From the NCBI GenBank assembly GCA_023134135.1, contig JAGLVB010000011.1:1-48096 (forward strand): DNA of 48,096 bases. Direction: 5' to 3'. Below, one piece after another: positions 8,349 through 19,500 of this stretch. Both the position numbers and the translations under genes were made by a program. Numbering within the stretch: the first letter of the stretch is position 1; each line of letters starts with the position of its first letter. Under the pieces are notes generated by a model, which saw only the letters and a list, made by a program, of their open reading frames with translations, made no database searches and had not been told where the DNA came from. Source of the DNA: Candidatus Aenigmatarchaeota archaeon (GTDB lineage Archaea > Aenigmatarchaeota > Aenigmatarchaeia > QMZS01).

Positions 8349-9758
8349 ATGGTAAACGAATTAGAAGCCATAAGCCCCATAGATGGCAGATACAGAAATG
8401 ACACGCAGCCATTGCAAAATTTTAGTGAGAAGGGTTTAATTAATTATCGTACATTAGTAGAATCAGAATATCTCATCGCTCTATCTGAATATTCTGGATT
8501 AGGTCCAAGAGAACTTTCTGATGATGAAAAAGAATTTGTTAGGAACTTATATACTGATTTTTCACTTGAAGATGCGCAATTTGTTAAAAAAATAGAAAAA
8601 ACCAATCATGGTATTGAATATATAAATAATGGCAAGAAAACTGAACATGATGTTAAAGCCGTAGAATATTTTATAAAAGATAAACTAAGAAATACCCCTT
8701 TGCAGGATTCTTCGGAATGGGTGCATTTTGCTTTAACTTCCGAGGATATTACTAATCTTTCTTATGGGTTAATGTTGGGTGATGGAATTGTAGAAGTAAT
8801 TCTGCCTAAAGCAGGAGAATTGTATGAAAAGATAAATTGGTTTTCAGAAAAATATAAAGATGTTCCAATATTGGGGAGAACGCATGGACAACCAGCATCA
8901 CCAACTACTTTTGGCAAGGAGTTTAAAGTCTATGCATCAAGATTGAAAAATCAACTTGAACAACTCAAGAATTATGAGTTATTAGTTAAACTTAATGGCG
9001 CAACAGGCAACTATAATGCTCATCATGCTGCTTATCCGGATGTTGACTGGATAAATTTCACCAGAGATTTTGTTGAAAAATTGAATGAAAAATCAAAAAT
9101 AAAACTTAAACCCAATTTAATTACCACTCAGATTGAATCTCATGATACTTATGCAGAATTATTTGACAATATGAAAAGATTAAATAATATTCTTATAGAT
9201 TTTAATCAGGATGTTTGGAGATATATAAGTGATGGTTGGATTATACAAAGACCTATTGAAGGAGAAGTTGGTTCTTCAACAATGCCCCACAAAGTAAATC
9301 CAATAAATTTTGAAAATAGTGAAGGAAATCTTGGTATGGCAAATGCTCTCTTTGAATTTTTCTCAAGAGAATTACCTAAGTCCAGACTTCAGAGAGATTT
9401 ATCTGATTCTACAATTGAAAGAAATTTTGGAGTTTCATTAGGATATTGTTTAATTGCATATAATTCTACACTAAGAGGATTAAATAAAATTGTTGTTGAT
9501 GAAACAAAAGTTATTGAAGAATTAGAAAATCACCCTGAAATTATTTCTGAAGCATTCCAAACAATATTGAAGCGAGAAGGCGCTGAAATGCCGTATGAAA
9601 GATTAAAAGAATTAACTAGAGGAAGAAAAGTAGATATGAATGATTTTAGGAGATTTATAGAAGAATTAAAAGTTTCTGATCAAGTTAAAGCAGAATTAAA
9701 ACAAATAACCCCAATAAATTATACGGGACTTGCTAGAGATTTGGTTGAAGTTTATTAA
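8349..9758 (+). CDS. purB: Adenylosuccinate lyase
   Basis: N-terminal AISPIDGRY and signature GEVGSSTMPHKVNPINFEN. Confidence 0.96.
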   Translation: MVNELEAISPIDGRYRNDTQPLQNFSEKGLINYRTLVESEYLIALSEYSGLGPRELSDDEKEFVRNLYTDFSLEDAQFVKKIEKTNHGIEYINNGKKTEHDVKAVEYFIKDKLRNTPLQDSSEWVHFALTSEDITNLSYGLMLGDGIVEVILPKAGELYEKINWFSEKYKDVPILGRTHGQPASPTTFGKEFKVYASRLKNQLEQLKNYELLVKLNGATGNYNAHHAAYPDVDWINFTRDFVEKLNEKSKIKLKPNLITTQIESHDTYAELFDNMKRLNNILIDFNQDVWRYISDGWIIQRPIEGEVGSSTMPHKVNPINFENSEGNLGMANALFEFFSRELPKSRLQRDLSDSTIERNFGVSLGYCLIAYNSTLRGLNKIVVDETKVIEELENHPEIISEAFQTILKREGAEMPYERLKELTRGRKVDMNDFRRFIEELKVSDQVKAELKQITPINYTGLARDLVEVY

Positions 9759-9838
9759 GTAATTCTTGAAAGTTATTAGACTCAATCTAACAAATGTGAC
9801 TTTCTGCAATCAATTCTTATTATTTCACACCTATAATT

Positions 9839-10825
9839 ATGAACCAAGAAATCAAAAAATTAAACTCACAGGCTCAGATTTACTCAGAGAAATTAAATTT
9901 AGTGTTGGATGAAGTAAAAAAAGTTATCGTGGGGCAGGAAGAAATTCTTGACAAACTACTTATCTCATTAATCGCAGACGGTCATGTTCTGCTTGAAGGA
10001 GTTCCCGGACTGGCAAAGACTTTAATGGTAAATACCTTGTCAGAGACCTTTAATGCAGATTTTTGCAGGATTCAGTTTACCCCTGATTTACTGCCGGCTG
10101 ATATAACAGGAACCCAGATTTACGACAATAAAAAAGGAAACTTCTACACCCAGAAAGGACCAATATTCAGCAACTTTATTCTTGCTGATGAAATCAACAG
10201 GGCTCCGCCAAAAGTTCAGTCCGCTTTGCTTGAGGCAATGCAGGAAAAACAGGTAAGCATTCAGGGAAACACTTTCAAACTTGACAAACCATTTCTTGTT
10301 TTAGCTACCCAAAATCCAATTGAAACCGAAGGCACTTACAAACTCCCGGAAGCTCAGGTTGACAGATTTACTTTTAAATTAATAATCGAATACCCAAAAA
10401 AAGATGAAGAAAAAAGTATTATCCAAAGAAATACTCAAGGGATTGATATCAAAACAAAAACAATCCTGAACTCAAAAGAACTGATTAAGATGCAGGAATT
10501 CAACAAAAAAATTTATGTTGATGAGAAAATTGAAGAATATGTTGCCTGCATTGTTGATGCAACAAGACATCCAAAAGATTACGGATTAAATATAGAAGAA
10601 CTGATTGATTACGGGGCTTCTCCAAGAGCCTCAATATGGTTTATTCTGGCTGGAAAAGCTCATGCTTTATTAAACGGTCGCGGTTATGTGATTCCTGAAG
10701 ATATAAAAGCAATAGCTCATGATGTATTAAGGCACAGGATAATATTAACATATGAAGCGGAGGCAGAAGATATAATAGCAGATAAAATAATCGATGATAT
10801 TATTTCAAAAATTAAGACTCCTTAG
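9839..10825 (+). CDS. MoxR-family AAA+ ATPase
   Basis: LLEGVPGLAKT Walker A, LADEINRAPPKVQSALLEAMQEKQVS, ATQNPIETEGTYKLPEAQVDRF. Confidence 0.95.
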   Translation: MNQEIKKLNSQAQIYSEKLNLVLDEVKKVIVGQEEILDKLLISLIADGHVLLEGVPGLAKTLMVNTLSETFNADFCRIQFTPDLLPADITGTQIYDNKKGNFYTQKGPIFSNFILADEINRAPPKVQSALLEAMQEKQVSIQGNTFKLDKPFLVLATQNPIETEGTYKLPEAQVDRFTFKLIIEYPKKDEEKSIIQRNTQGIDIKTKTILNSKELIKMQEFNKKIYVDEKIEEYVACIVDATRHPKDYGLNIEELIDYGASPRASIWFILAGKAHALLNGRGYVIPEDIKAIAHDVLRHRIILTYEAEAEDIIADKIIDDIISKIKTP

Positions 10826-10830
10826 ATAAA

Positions 10831-11712
10831 ATGCCTAAGGTAAAAGAGATAATTGGAAAAGTAAAAAAACTCGAGATAAAAACAAACAAATTAGTTGAAG
10901 GTTTAATGTGCGGAAACTATCACTCTGTTTTTAAGGGAAGAGGGATAGAATTTTCCGAAGTGAGAGAATATATACCCGGCGATGACATCAGAACAATTGA
11001 CTGGAAAGTTACAGCAAGATATAATTCTCCTTTTGTAAAAGAGTTTATAGAAGAGAGGGACCTTGATATTTACATTGTATCGGATGTTTCAGCAAGCAAC
11101 AATTTCGGTCACAAAAAAGCAAAGAAGGAAATTGGATTTGAAATATCCGCGGCGCTGATGTTTTCAGCATTAAAAAACAATGATAATGTGGGTATGTGTT
11201 TGTTTACAGACCGCATCGAAAGATTTTTCAGACCAAAAAAAGGCAGGAAACACCTGCTCGCAATGCTAAGAGAATTGATTTATTATGAACCAAAATATAG
11301 GGAAACTAATATAACTAATTCTCTGGCTCACCTGAGCAAAATAATTAAAAAGAGGAGCGTAATTTTTATAATCTCTGATTATGTTTCAGGCTCTTTTGAA
11401 AAACCCCTGAAATTCCTAAAGAAAAGACATGATGTAGTACTTGTGAAATTATCCGATGCAATAGAAAAAGAGATTCCTGATTTGGGATATGTTTTCCTTG
11501 AAGACGAAGAAACAGGGGAACAGGTTCTTGTGAACACCGCAGACGAAAACTTCAGGAATATTTACAAAGCCCAGACCACCAAAACAAATGATGATTTATT
11601 AAGGAAAATGAAAAAATTAAAGCTGGATATTATTCAGTTAAATACAGATGATTCTTTTTATGCTCCTCTTAGAAAATTCTTCGCGCTCAGGAAAAAGAGG
11701 ATGGTGAGATAA
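10831..11712 (+). CDS. DUF58 domain protein
   Basis: GRGIEFSEVREYIPGDDIRTIDWKVTAR. Confidence 0.93.
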   Translation: MPKVKEIIGKVKKLEIKTNKLVEGLMCGNYHSVFKGRGIEFSEVREYIPGDDIRTIDWKVTARYNSPFVKEFIEERDLDIYIVSDVSASNNFGHKKAKKEIGFEISAALMFSALKNNDNVGMCLFTDRIERFFRPKKGRKHLLAMLRELIYYEPKYRETNITNSLAHLSKIIKKRSVIFIISDYVSGSFEKPLKFLKKRHDVVLVKLSDAIEKEIPDLGYVFLEDEETGEQVLVNTADENFRNIYKAQTTKTNDDLLRKMKKLKLDIIQLNTDDSFYAPLRKFFALRKKRMVR

Positions 11713-11713
11713 A

Positions 11714-12664
11714 ATGGGATTTGAATTTGGAGAACCGATTGCATTGATTTTTTTATTAGTGATTCCTCTGATTATTTATTTCTACAAAATTTACAATGAA
11801 AAGAAAAAAAGAAGCTCCATTAAATTTAGCTCTCTTGGAATTATTAAAAAAATTCCACATCAGAAAATAAATATTCGGGCTCACCTGCCTTTTATTCTTC
11901 TTTTGGTTGCGGTAGCTTCAATAATAATTGGTTTGGCGGATCCAACAATTCCCCTGAAAACCGAAAAAGAAGGTGTGAATGTAGTTCTTGTAATTGATGA
12001 TTCTGGAAGCATGACCGCGGCAGATTATAAACCAACAAGACTGGAAGCCGCTAAAAAAGCTTCGGAAATTTTGATAAATAGCCTTGAACCAAAAGATAAT
12101 ATTGGGATAATTATTTTTGAATCCGGGGCCACCACTGCGGCTTATCTAACACCTTTTAAAGATCTCGCCATTGAAAAATTAAAATCCATTGAACAAAGAC
12201 AGGGGAGAACCGCAATAGGCGATGGTTTGGGTCTTGGAATTGATATGGCAATTTCAATACCAAACAAAAAAAAGGTTGTAATCCTATTAAGCGATGGGGT
12301 AAATAATGCGGGAGTTGTAAGTCCGGCAGAGGCTGTTGAATTTGCGAAAATAAATGAAATTCAGGTTTATGCTATTGGAATGGGTTCTGAAGAGCCAACA
12401 ATACTTGGGTATGATTATTTTGGAAGACCCCAATACGCTGAACTTGATGAAGGAACCCTGAAAAATATTGCTCTTGAAACAGGGGGGAAATATTACAAAT
12501 CAGTTGACCAGAATACTTTGAATGAAGTTTATGAAAACATCAGCGAGAATATAAAAAGGGAATGGGAGAACACAAGCATCAAGGATTGGTTTTTTGTGTT
12601 TGCTTTAATTGTGTTGCTGATAAATATTTATATAATTTACGGCAGGTATAGAATAATTGTTTAG
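11714..12664 (+). CDS. BatA-like VWA-domain membrane protein
   Basis: MIDAS DDSGSM; N- and C-terminal TMs; follows MoxR-DUF58. Confidence 0.92.
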   Translation: MGFEFGEPIALIFLLVIPLIIYFYKIYNEKKKRSSIKFSSLGIIKKIPHQKINIRAHLPFILLLVAVASIIIGLADPTIPLKTEKEGVNVVLVIDDSGSMTAADYKPTRLEAAKKASEILINSLEPKDNIGIIIFESGATTAAYLTPFKDLAIEKLKSIEQRQGRTAIGDGLGLGIDMAISIPNKKKVVILLSDGVNNAGVVSPAEAVEFAKINEIQVYAIGMGSEEPTILGYDYFGRPQYAELDEGTLKNIALETGGKYYKSVDQNTLNEVYENISENIKREWENTSIKDWFFVFALIVLLINIYIIYGRYRIIV

Positions 12665-12670
12665 ATTAAA

Positions 12671-14191
12671 ATGAATATAAATTGCGGATTATTGGGAAGA
12701 TTGATTTTTGCATTGATAATCTGTTTTTTATTTGCTGGAACAAATATTGTTTTTGCAGAAGAAATTGTATTTTCATTAAATCAATCAGAATATTATTTTC
12801 TTGTTGGTCAGGATGCAATAATTGTGATGGGGGTCAATAATACTCATGGAAAACAAATTGATGGACAATTAATTTATACAATTACGCAGGAAATTAATCA
12901 GGGCGGTTTTTACAGTTCAAAGGTTCATTCCCAGTCAAAATCATTTATTGTGGAAAAAGGAGAAACAGAAATGAACTTTGCTTTTGGGACTTCTGATCAA
13001 CCAATAACTTTAAAGGTAAAACTGGAATTCAATTACAATGAGTGGGGACAGATAAAAGTTGAACTTAATGAATTTTCAATTTATTTTGTGGAAAATCAGA
13101 ATCAGCAGAAAAATGAAGAAAACCAAATGCAAAGTTCTTCGGAAAAATCAGAACAGCAGTCTCAGGAACCGCAACAGTCACCGCAGGAACCTAAACAACA
13201 TCCCGCAAGCAGCAAGATCCAGAACAACCAGATGAATCAAGACACAAAAGCCCTGAAACAACAAATGGATAAACAAGTTCAGGAACAAAAACAGATGGAA
13301 GAAGAATTTAAAAAGAATCTTGAGAATAATTCTGAATTGCAGAAAAAACAACAGGAATTGATGGATAAAGGGTACACCCCTGAAGAAACTTCTTTTGACC
13401 CCTCAGCAAATGATTCAGGAAAATTTGAATTTAATTACAGCAAGCCCGGAGGGGAAAAAGCTTCTTTGAAAGGGGAGATGAAGAATGGGACTATGGAAAA
13501 TTTAAGGTCTTTGACTGAAGAAGACAAACAGGAAATGTTGCAGAAACTCGGGGAGAACAAACAGTTTCAGGAATTCAATAAAGAACAGTTGAAAGGACTT
13601 AACCAGACACAGCCTTTATTTGAGCAGATAACCCAGAACCGCACAAAAATAACTGTGCCTTACAATAACAGCGAGGGAAAATCAATGAATATTACTGCGG
13701 AATATATTGACGGGGAAATTGAAAAAGTGAGTTTATCAGAAAAAAAGGATGAAGAAAAATCAAATAATTTGTGGTGGGTGTTGCTGGTTTTGCTGGCTTG
13801 CATTATCGGATGGATTCTTTACAATAAATATTTTAAACCTGCGCCTCAAACAGAAATTGCTGAAATAAATTTAAACAAACCAATCAATTACAAAAAAGAG
13901 GCAAAGAGAATGATTGTTGAAGCAGAGAAACTGTTCGATGATAAAAAAGAAAAAGACGCCTATGAGAAAGTTTCGCGGGGAGTGAGATTTTATTTTTCAT
14001 ATAAACTCGGAACTAAAAAAGAAATCACAAACACAGATTTGCTGAAACTGATGAGACAGAAAAAAATTGGAAAATACCTTGATGTGCAGAAATGTCTGGG
14101 TATGTGCAGTCTTGTTGAATTCGCAAAATATAAACCCAATCGGAAAGATTTTGATAAGATTATTGGGATTGCGAAGAAGGTTGTTGTTTAA
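12671..14191 (+). CDS. Membrane-anchored protein of the MoxR/Bat operon with Gln/Glu-rich region
   Basis: Signal peptide, Q-rich central region, TM (LWWVLLVLLACIIGWILY), cytoplasmic tail; 4th gene of tight operon. Confidence 0.7.
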   Translation: MNINCGLLGRLIFALIICFLFAGTNIVFAEEIVFSLNQSEYYFLVGQDAIIVMGVNNTHGKQIDGQLIYTITQEINQGGFYSSKVHSQSKSFIVEKGETEMNFAFGTSDQPITLKVKLEFNYNEWGQIKVELNEFSIYFVENQNQQKNEENQMQSSSEKSEQQSQEPQQSPQEPKQHPASSKIQNNQMNQDTKALKQQMDKQVQEQKQMEEEFKKNLENNSELQKKQQELMDKGYTPEETSFDPSANDSGKFEFNYSKPGGEKASLKGEMKNGTMENLRSLTEEDKQEMLQKLGENKQFQEFNKEQLKGLNQTQPLFEQITQNRTKITVPYNNSEGKSMNITAEYIDGEIEKVSLSEKKDEEKSNNLWWVLLVLLACIIGWILYNKYFKPAPQTEIAEINLNKPINYKKEAKRMIVEAEKLFDDKKEKDAYEKVSRGVRFYFSYKLGTKKEITNTDLLKLMRQKKIGKYLDVQKCLGMCSLVEFAKYKPNRKDFDKIIGIAKKVVV

Positions 14192-14228
14192 GAAAATAAT
14201 CTAACCTAATTTTTAAATTAGATATATA

Positions 14229-15644
14229 ATGAAAGGGAAAAATAATCCAACTGAGGGATCTATTTTAAAATCCCTGATAACTTTATCAGTGCCAATTATT
14301 TTTGCGAGTATATTGCAATCAGCTTACCAGTTAACAGATACTTTCTGGGTTGGACGGCTTGGGACAGATGCAATCGCCGCAGTTTCTATTAGCTTCCCTA
14401 TTATTTTTTTGATTATTTCTTTAGGCGGCGGATTATCAATAGCCGGCACTATTCTTGTTGCTCAATACAAAGGAAAAAAAGATAAAAAAGCGGTGAATCA
14501 CATTGCAGGCCAAACTTTTTTGATGGTTATTATTGTCTCAGTTATTCTTTCTGCTTTGGGTTATTTTTTATCCCCTATTTTTGTCAGTCTAATGGGCGTT
14601 GAATCAAATGTTTTTCTAAACGCAGTTTCGTATATGAAAATTTCTTTTATTGGGCTGATTTTTATGTTCACTTATATGGTATTTCAATCCTTAATGAGAG
14701 GTGTTGGAGATGTTAAAACCCCTTTATATATTGTTTTTGGGACTGTTCTTTTAAATCTTATTCTTGATCCTTTGTTTATTTTTGGTTATTGGTTTATTCC
14801 CGCTCTTGGGGTGGCTGGAGCTGCTGTTGCCACAATATTAACACAGGGAATATCCGCAGTTATTGGTATAATAATATTGCTAAGAGGGAAGCATCAGATA
14901 CATTTGTGTTTAAATAATTTGAAACCTGATATTTTTTTACTCAAAAAAATGTTTAGACTTGGATTTCCAGCTTCCATTGAACAATCAACAAGAGCATTAG
15001 GAATGATTATCATGATATTTTTGGTTGCAAGTTTTGGAACTCTCACCTTAGCTGCTTATGGTATTGGGGGAAGAATATTGAGTTTTATTGTTCTCCCAGC
15101 AATAGGATTGTCAATGGCAACATCAACATTAGTTGGTCAGAACATTGGCGCAGGAAAGATGAAAAGAGCTGAAAAAATAGCAAAATTAAGTTCTTTAACA
15201 GGCTTCATTGTTTTAACTCTGGTTGGAATTTTAACATTTTTCTTTGCCGGACAAATCTCCGCAATTTTCATCCCCGGGGAATTAGAAACTATTCAAGCAA
15301 CTGCTTTGTTTATTAAAATAATGGCTTTAACTTTTGGATTTATTGGATTGCAGATGAGTTTGAACGGGGCTTTCAGGGGTTCAGGAAATACAATGATTCC
15401 TCTGATTTTATCTATAATCTCTTTATGGGTTTTAAGATTTCCCATAGCCTATATTTTATCAAAACACACAGTTCTTGCAGAACTTGGCATTTGGATAGCA
15501 TTTCCCATAGCCAATGTTATTGCCGCAATTATAACAATTGTTTGGTTTGCCAAAGGAACGTGGAAACAAAAAAGATTAACCAAAGATATTAAGTTGACAA
15601 AAGAAGTTACCAAAGAAACAATAATTGAAGAGGGGGTAAGTTAA
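14229..15644 (+). CDS. MATE family efflux transporter
   Basis: SLITLSVPIIFASILQSAYQLTDTFWVGRLG and multi-TM MATE pattern. Confidence 0.95.
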   Translation: MKGKNNPTEGSILKSLITLSVPIIFASILQSAYQLTDTFWVGRLGTDAIAAVSISFPIIFLIISLGGGLSIAGTILVAQYKGKKDKKAVNHIAGQTFLMVIIVSVILSALGYFLSPIFVSLMGVESNVFLNAVSYMKISFIGLIFMFTYMVFQSLMRGVGDVKTPLYIVFGTVLLNLILDPLFIFGYWFIPALGVAGAAVATILTQGISAVIGIIILLRGKHQIHLCLNNLKPDIFLLKKMFRLGFPASIEQSTRALGMIIMIFLVASFGTLTLAAYGIGGRILSFIVLPAIGLSMATSTLVGQNIGAGKMKRAEKIAKLSSLTGFIVLTLVGILTFFFAGQISAIFIPGELETIQATALFIKIMALTFGFIGLQMSLNGAFRGSGNTMIPLILSIISLWVLRFPIAYILSKHTVLAELGIWIAFPIANVIAAIITIVWFAKGTWKQKRLTKDIKLTKEVTKETIIEEGVS

Positions 15645-15675
15645 AGATATTGTTGTTTGAATTAAATAAATAGTT

Positions 15676-16248
15676 ATGAACTTGGGGAAAAATTTAGATA
15701 AATTATTTGTAAAATTTACAAGTTACATAAATGCCATCTTAAAATTAGATGAAAAAACGAAAAGCAATTATTACTCTGACAAAGATGAATTAATTTATTT
15801 ACCCTTAAGTCATATAGAACTTTTGCAAAAAAGCATCATAAAAATGTACGAGAAAAGTGATGACCCTATTGCTAAAGGTTATATGTCAAAAAGCAATTTG
15901 GAATTTATTTTAAACTATGTTAAAGATATGTATGATGATTCTAAACCTAAAGAAACCAAATTAATTAACAAAGCAGCATTTGTATTTTATAATATTGCTC
16001 TTAAACATCCATTTGCTGATGGGAACAAAAGAACTTCAATAATCGCCTGCAATGCTTTTTTAGAAAGTAATGGATATAGTATTAGATATATCCCATTTAG
16101 AGATTCAAGGAAATTTATAATTGAAGTGGCGATGGGGGAAAAATCCGAACTTGAATGCCAAAAATTCATAAAAAAACATATTTCAAAATATACAATATCT
16201 AAAAAAATGAGAGAAATTATAAATAAATTAAATAAAATTGAACCTTAG
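15676..16248 (+). CDS. Fic/Doc family protein
   Basis: HPFADGNKRTSIIACNAFL Fic motif. Confidence 0.9.
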   Translation: MNLGKNLDKLFVKFTSYINAILKLDEKTKSNYYSDKDELIYLPLSHIELLQKSIIKMYEKSDDPIAKGYMSKSNLEFILNYVKDMYDDSKPKETKLINKAAFVFYNIALKHPFADGNKRTSIIACNAFLESNGYSIRYIPFRDSRKFIIEVAMGEKSELECQKFIKKHISKYTISKKMREIINKLNKIEP

Positions 16249-16291
16249 ATTAAAACTAAAGATATATGATTTGATAAGGTAATTAAGATAA

Positions 16292-16402
16292 CTAATCGGC
16301 TAAAGAATCTATAAGTTTTTTGTTATTGTGTTCATAGAGAAATCTGCGCAATTCATCTTTAACTAACTCTTCCAATAATCTTTCTTTCTCTTCATTAACC
16401 AT
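16292..16402 (-). CDS. Small ORF (36 aa: MVNEEKERLLEELVKDELRRFLYEHNNKKLIDSLAD)
   Basis: Read by hand on the minus strand, convergent to Fic/Doc; charged helical composition. Confidence 0.35.
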   Translation of the reverse strand: MVNEEKERLLEELVKDELRRFLYEHNNKKLIDSLAD

Positions 16403-16538
16403 AATATAGAATATTTATAAGATATATCTTTTACACCCTCTTTAGCAGTGCTTATGACCTCCCTAACAGTACAAATGATGTCTTTGCAATACCAATAATT
16501 CTTTTATAAACTGCATTAATTTAAAATCTAATATTTCT

Positions 16539-19500
16539 ATGGAAAAGGAATTATTTAACCCGAAAACAATAGAGAAATTTTGTTCCAAAGTGATTTTAAC
16601 TCCTTTGCAAAAGAAATCCGCAAAAGAATGGCTTAAACTTCTTGATGAAGGGAAATTGAAGAAAGAACGGGAAAGTTACCCTTCTTTCATGACTATTATA
16701 CTGAAAGATTTGCTTGGATATGATATAAGTTTAGATAGTCTTAAACATGAAGACAAAAATATGGAATTTTCTTTTGAAGATGAAAACAATAACAAATTTG
16801 TTTGTTTTGAAGCCAAAGGAACAGACACAAAAGACCTTTGGGCTTATCAACACAGGGATACAAAAGCCCGCGAAACTCCGGTAAACCAGATAAATGATTA
16901 TCTCTACAAACTGGTAATTCCTTACGGAATTTTAACAAATTACAAAATTTTTGTTTTGTTTGACAGAAATAAGGGTTATGAATCCTACCACAAATTTGAT
17001 TTTTCAGAGATTAAAGATGATGAGGAAAAATTAAAAGAATTTGTCGCAATATTTTCCAAAAACAGTTTAGGCGGAAATTTTATAAAAGAATTGGAAGAAG
17101 CTTCTTCTGTTGAGGACAGGAACTTTACAAAAGAATTCTACAAATTGTTTCATGAGACAAGATTAATGCTGATAAAAGATTTTGAAGAAAACGGGCTTAC
17201 AAAAGAAGAAGCTGTTCATTACGCGCAGGTTTATCTAAACAGATTAATGTTCATATTTTTTGCCGAAGATACTGGTTTATTGGATGAAAGATATTTTGAA
17301 GAAAAAATATTGCAGGTTCTTAAAACAGGAATTTTGGATAAACACAGCGATTATATTTCCACTAAAATTAAAAATATGTTTTTGGAATTGAATAAAGAAA
17401 TACCCCGCCAGATAAAAGGATTTAACGGGGGTTTGTTCAAAGATGAACTTCCAAGAAATGTTTGTTTCAATGATATGAGGGAAGATAAATTTTTCAAAGA
17501 TATTTACAAACAGTATAAGTTGGACAAAAAAATAAAATTATTTGAACAGGATAAAGAAATATTCGAAAAATATTCAAATAAGATAAACCCTGTTATTAAG
17601 AACCTGCTGCTGATGGCTTCATTTGATTTTAAGACCGAGGTTAATGTAAATATTTTAGGTCATATTTTTGAGCAGTCTCTTACAGATTTAGGGGATTTGC
17701 AGGAAGGGGTAATTTCAAAAAGGAAAAAAGACGGGATATTTTATACCCCTGAATATATCACAGAATATATTTGCAGAAATACAATTATTCCTTATCTCTC
17801 AGGGAAAAAAGCGACTACCTCAAGAGAACTTGTGCTTGAATACAAAGACAATATAGAAGAACTTGAAGTGAAGTTTAAGAAGATAAAAATATTAGACCCC
17901 GCCTGCGGTTCAGGAGCATTTTTGATAAAAGCAGTTGATATACTGCTTAATATTCAAAAAGAGATTCAGTTGTTTAAGCAGAATGAAGGGGAATATATTG
18001 CGATTAAGGTTGGTCGAAAGGTTAAGAAAAACAAAACCCAATTTAACCTGTTAAAATGGAAAGAAGAAGATGAAGCAAGAGATATAATCAGCAACAATAT
18101 ATTCGGAGTTGATATTAATGAAGAATCTGTGGAGATAACAAAACTAAGTCTTTTCCTCAAAACAGCGAGGAAAAACAAAAAACTGCCTGTTCTGGACAGC
18201 AACATCAAATGCGGAAACTCTTTGATTGATGATAAAACGGTTGATGTTAAAGCGTTTAAATGGGAAGATGAATTTAAAGAGATAATTAATGGGGGAGGTT
18301 TTGATGTGGTTATTGGGAATCCTCCTTATGTAAATTCAAAACAAATAATCGAAAGAGATTATTTATGGAAAAAATATGCTGAAGTTCTTATAATGGATTT
18401 GGATTTATATGAAATTTTTATCTATTCTGGTATCAATAATTTACTTAAAGATGAAGGACATTTTGGGTTTATTACACCCGATTCATATTTTGCGAACCAA
18501 TCTTTTGAGAAACTAAGAAATTTTCTGATAAAGAATACTCAAATAATTAATATTGTTGATTTTCCTTACAGATTTTTTCCATTTGATGAAGTAAATACAG
18601 AAACTGCAATATTAATATTAAAGAAAAAAAGAATCAATAAACAAGATGTAAAGGTTAATAAAATTATAAAAAATGAAGTGCTATCACTTCCTTTGATTTA
18701 TCACAATCCCAAAATAGTTTCTATTCCTATGATTAAAAACACTAACTGCTTCTTTATTAATATGAGTAAAATGGGAATCTCAATTGTTTCGAGAATTAAG
18801 GATAGATTAGATTTTAATGAATATTTCAAATTAAGCAATCCCTCAAGTTTGGATAGAAAAAAAAGGTATCCTAAAACAAGATTAAGGAAATATGATAAGT
18901 GTGTATTCGATAGCATTGACCTTAAGAATGATTCTGAATTAAAAGAAATCTCTGCTCCTTGTATTGAAGGAGATAATATCCTTAGATATCTATTACATGG
19001 ACAGGATAAATTTACAAATATATCTTGGAACGAAGGTAATAAAATTAAAACAATAAATTCAAGCACTTTAAATTTTATGCGTGAGCCAAAATTGGTAGGT
19101 CAGAGAATTACAGGACAAGCAAAATATAGAATAGTTTTTACATATGATGAGAATAAATATATCACCATGCCTAGTGTTAATATAATAAATTTAATTAAGG
19201 CGAACGAAAATAAAGACATTTTGTTTTATCTCTTAGGAATCCTCAATTCAACATTATATAATTTCTTGTATAAAGATATATTCGCAGAATCTAATACTAA
19301 TATAACTTCTGATGTCTTCACTACAATTCCATTCCCCGCACCCGATTTAAAAATTATACCTGAAAAAGTTAAGTATATAATACAACTAAATAAAGAGTTA
19401 TACGACAAAAAGTTCAAATTCATAAACAGAATCCAGCAGAATTTAAAGTTGCAGAAAATTACAAAGAAATTAGATAATTTCTTTGATTTAGATTTTAAAC

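Noticed and set aside
18701-19066. 121-aa minus-strand ORF
   Set aside because: Antisense to the RM specificity region; hydrophobic composition is expected from antisense of AT-rich coding sequence.
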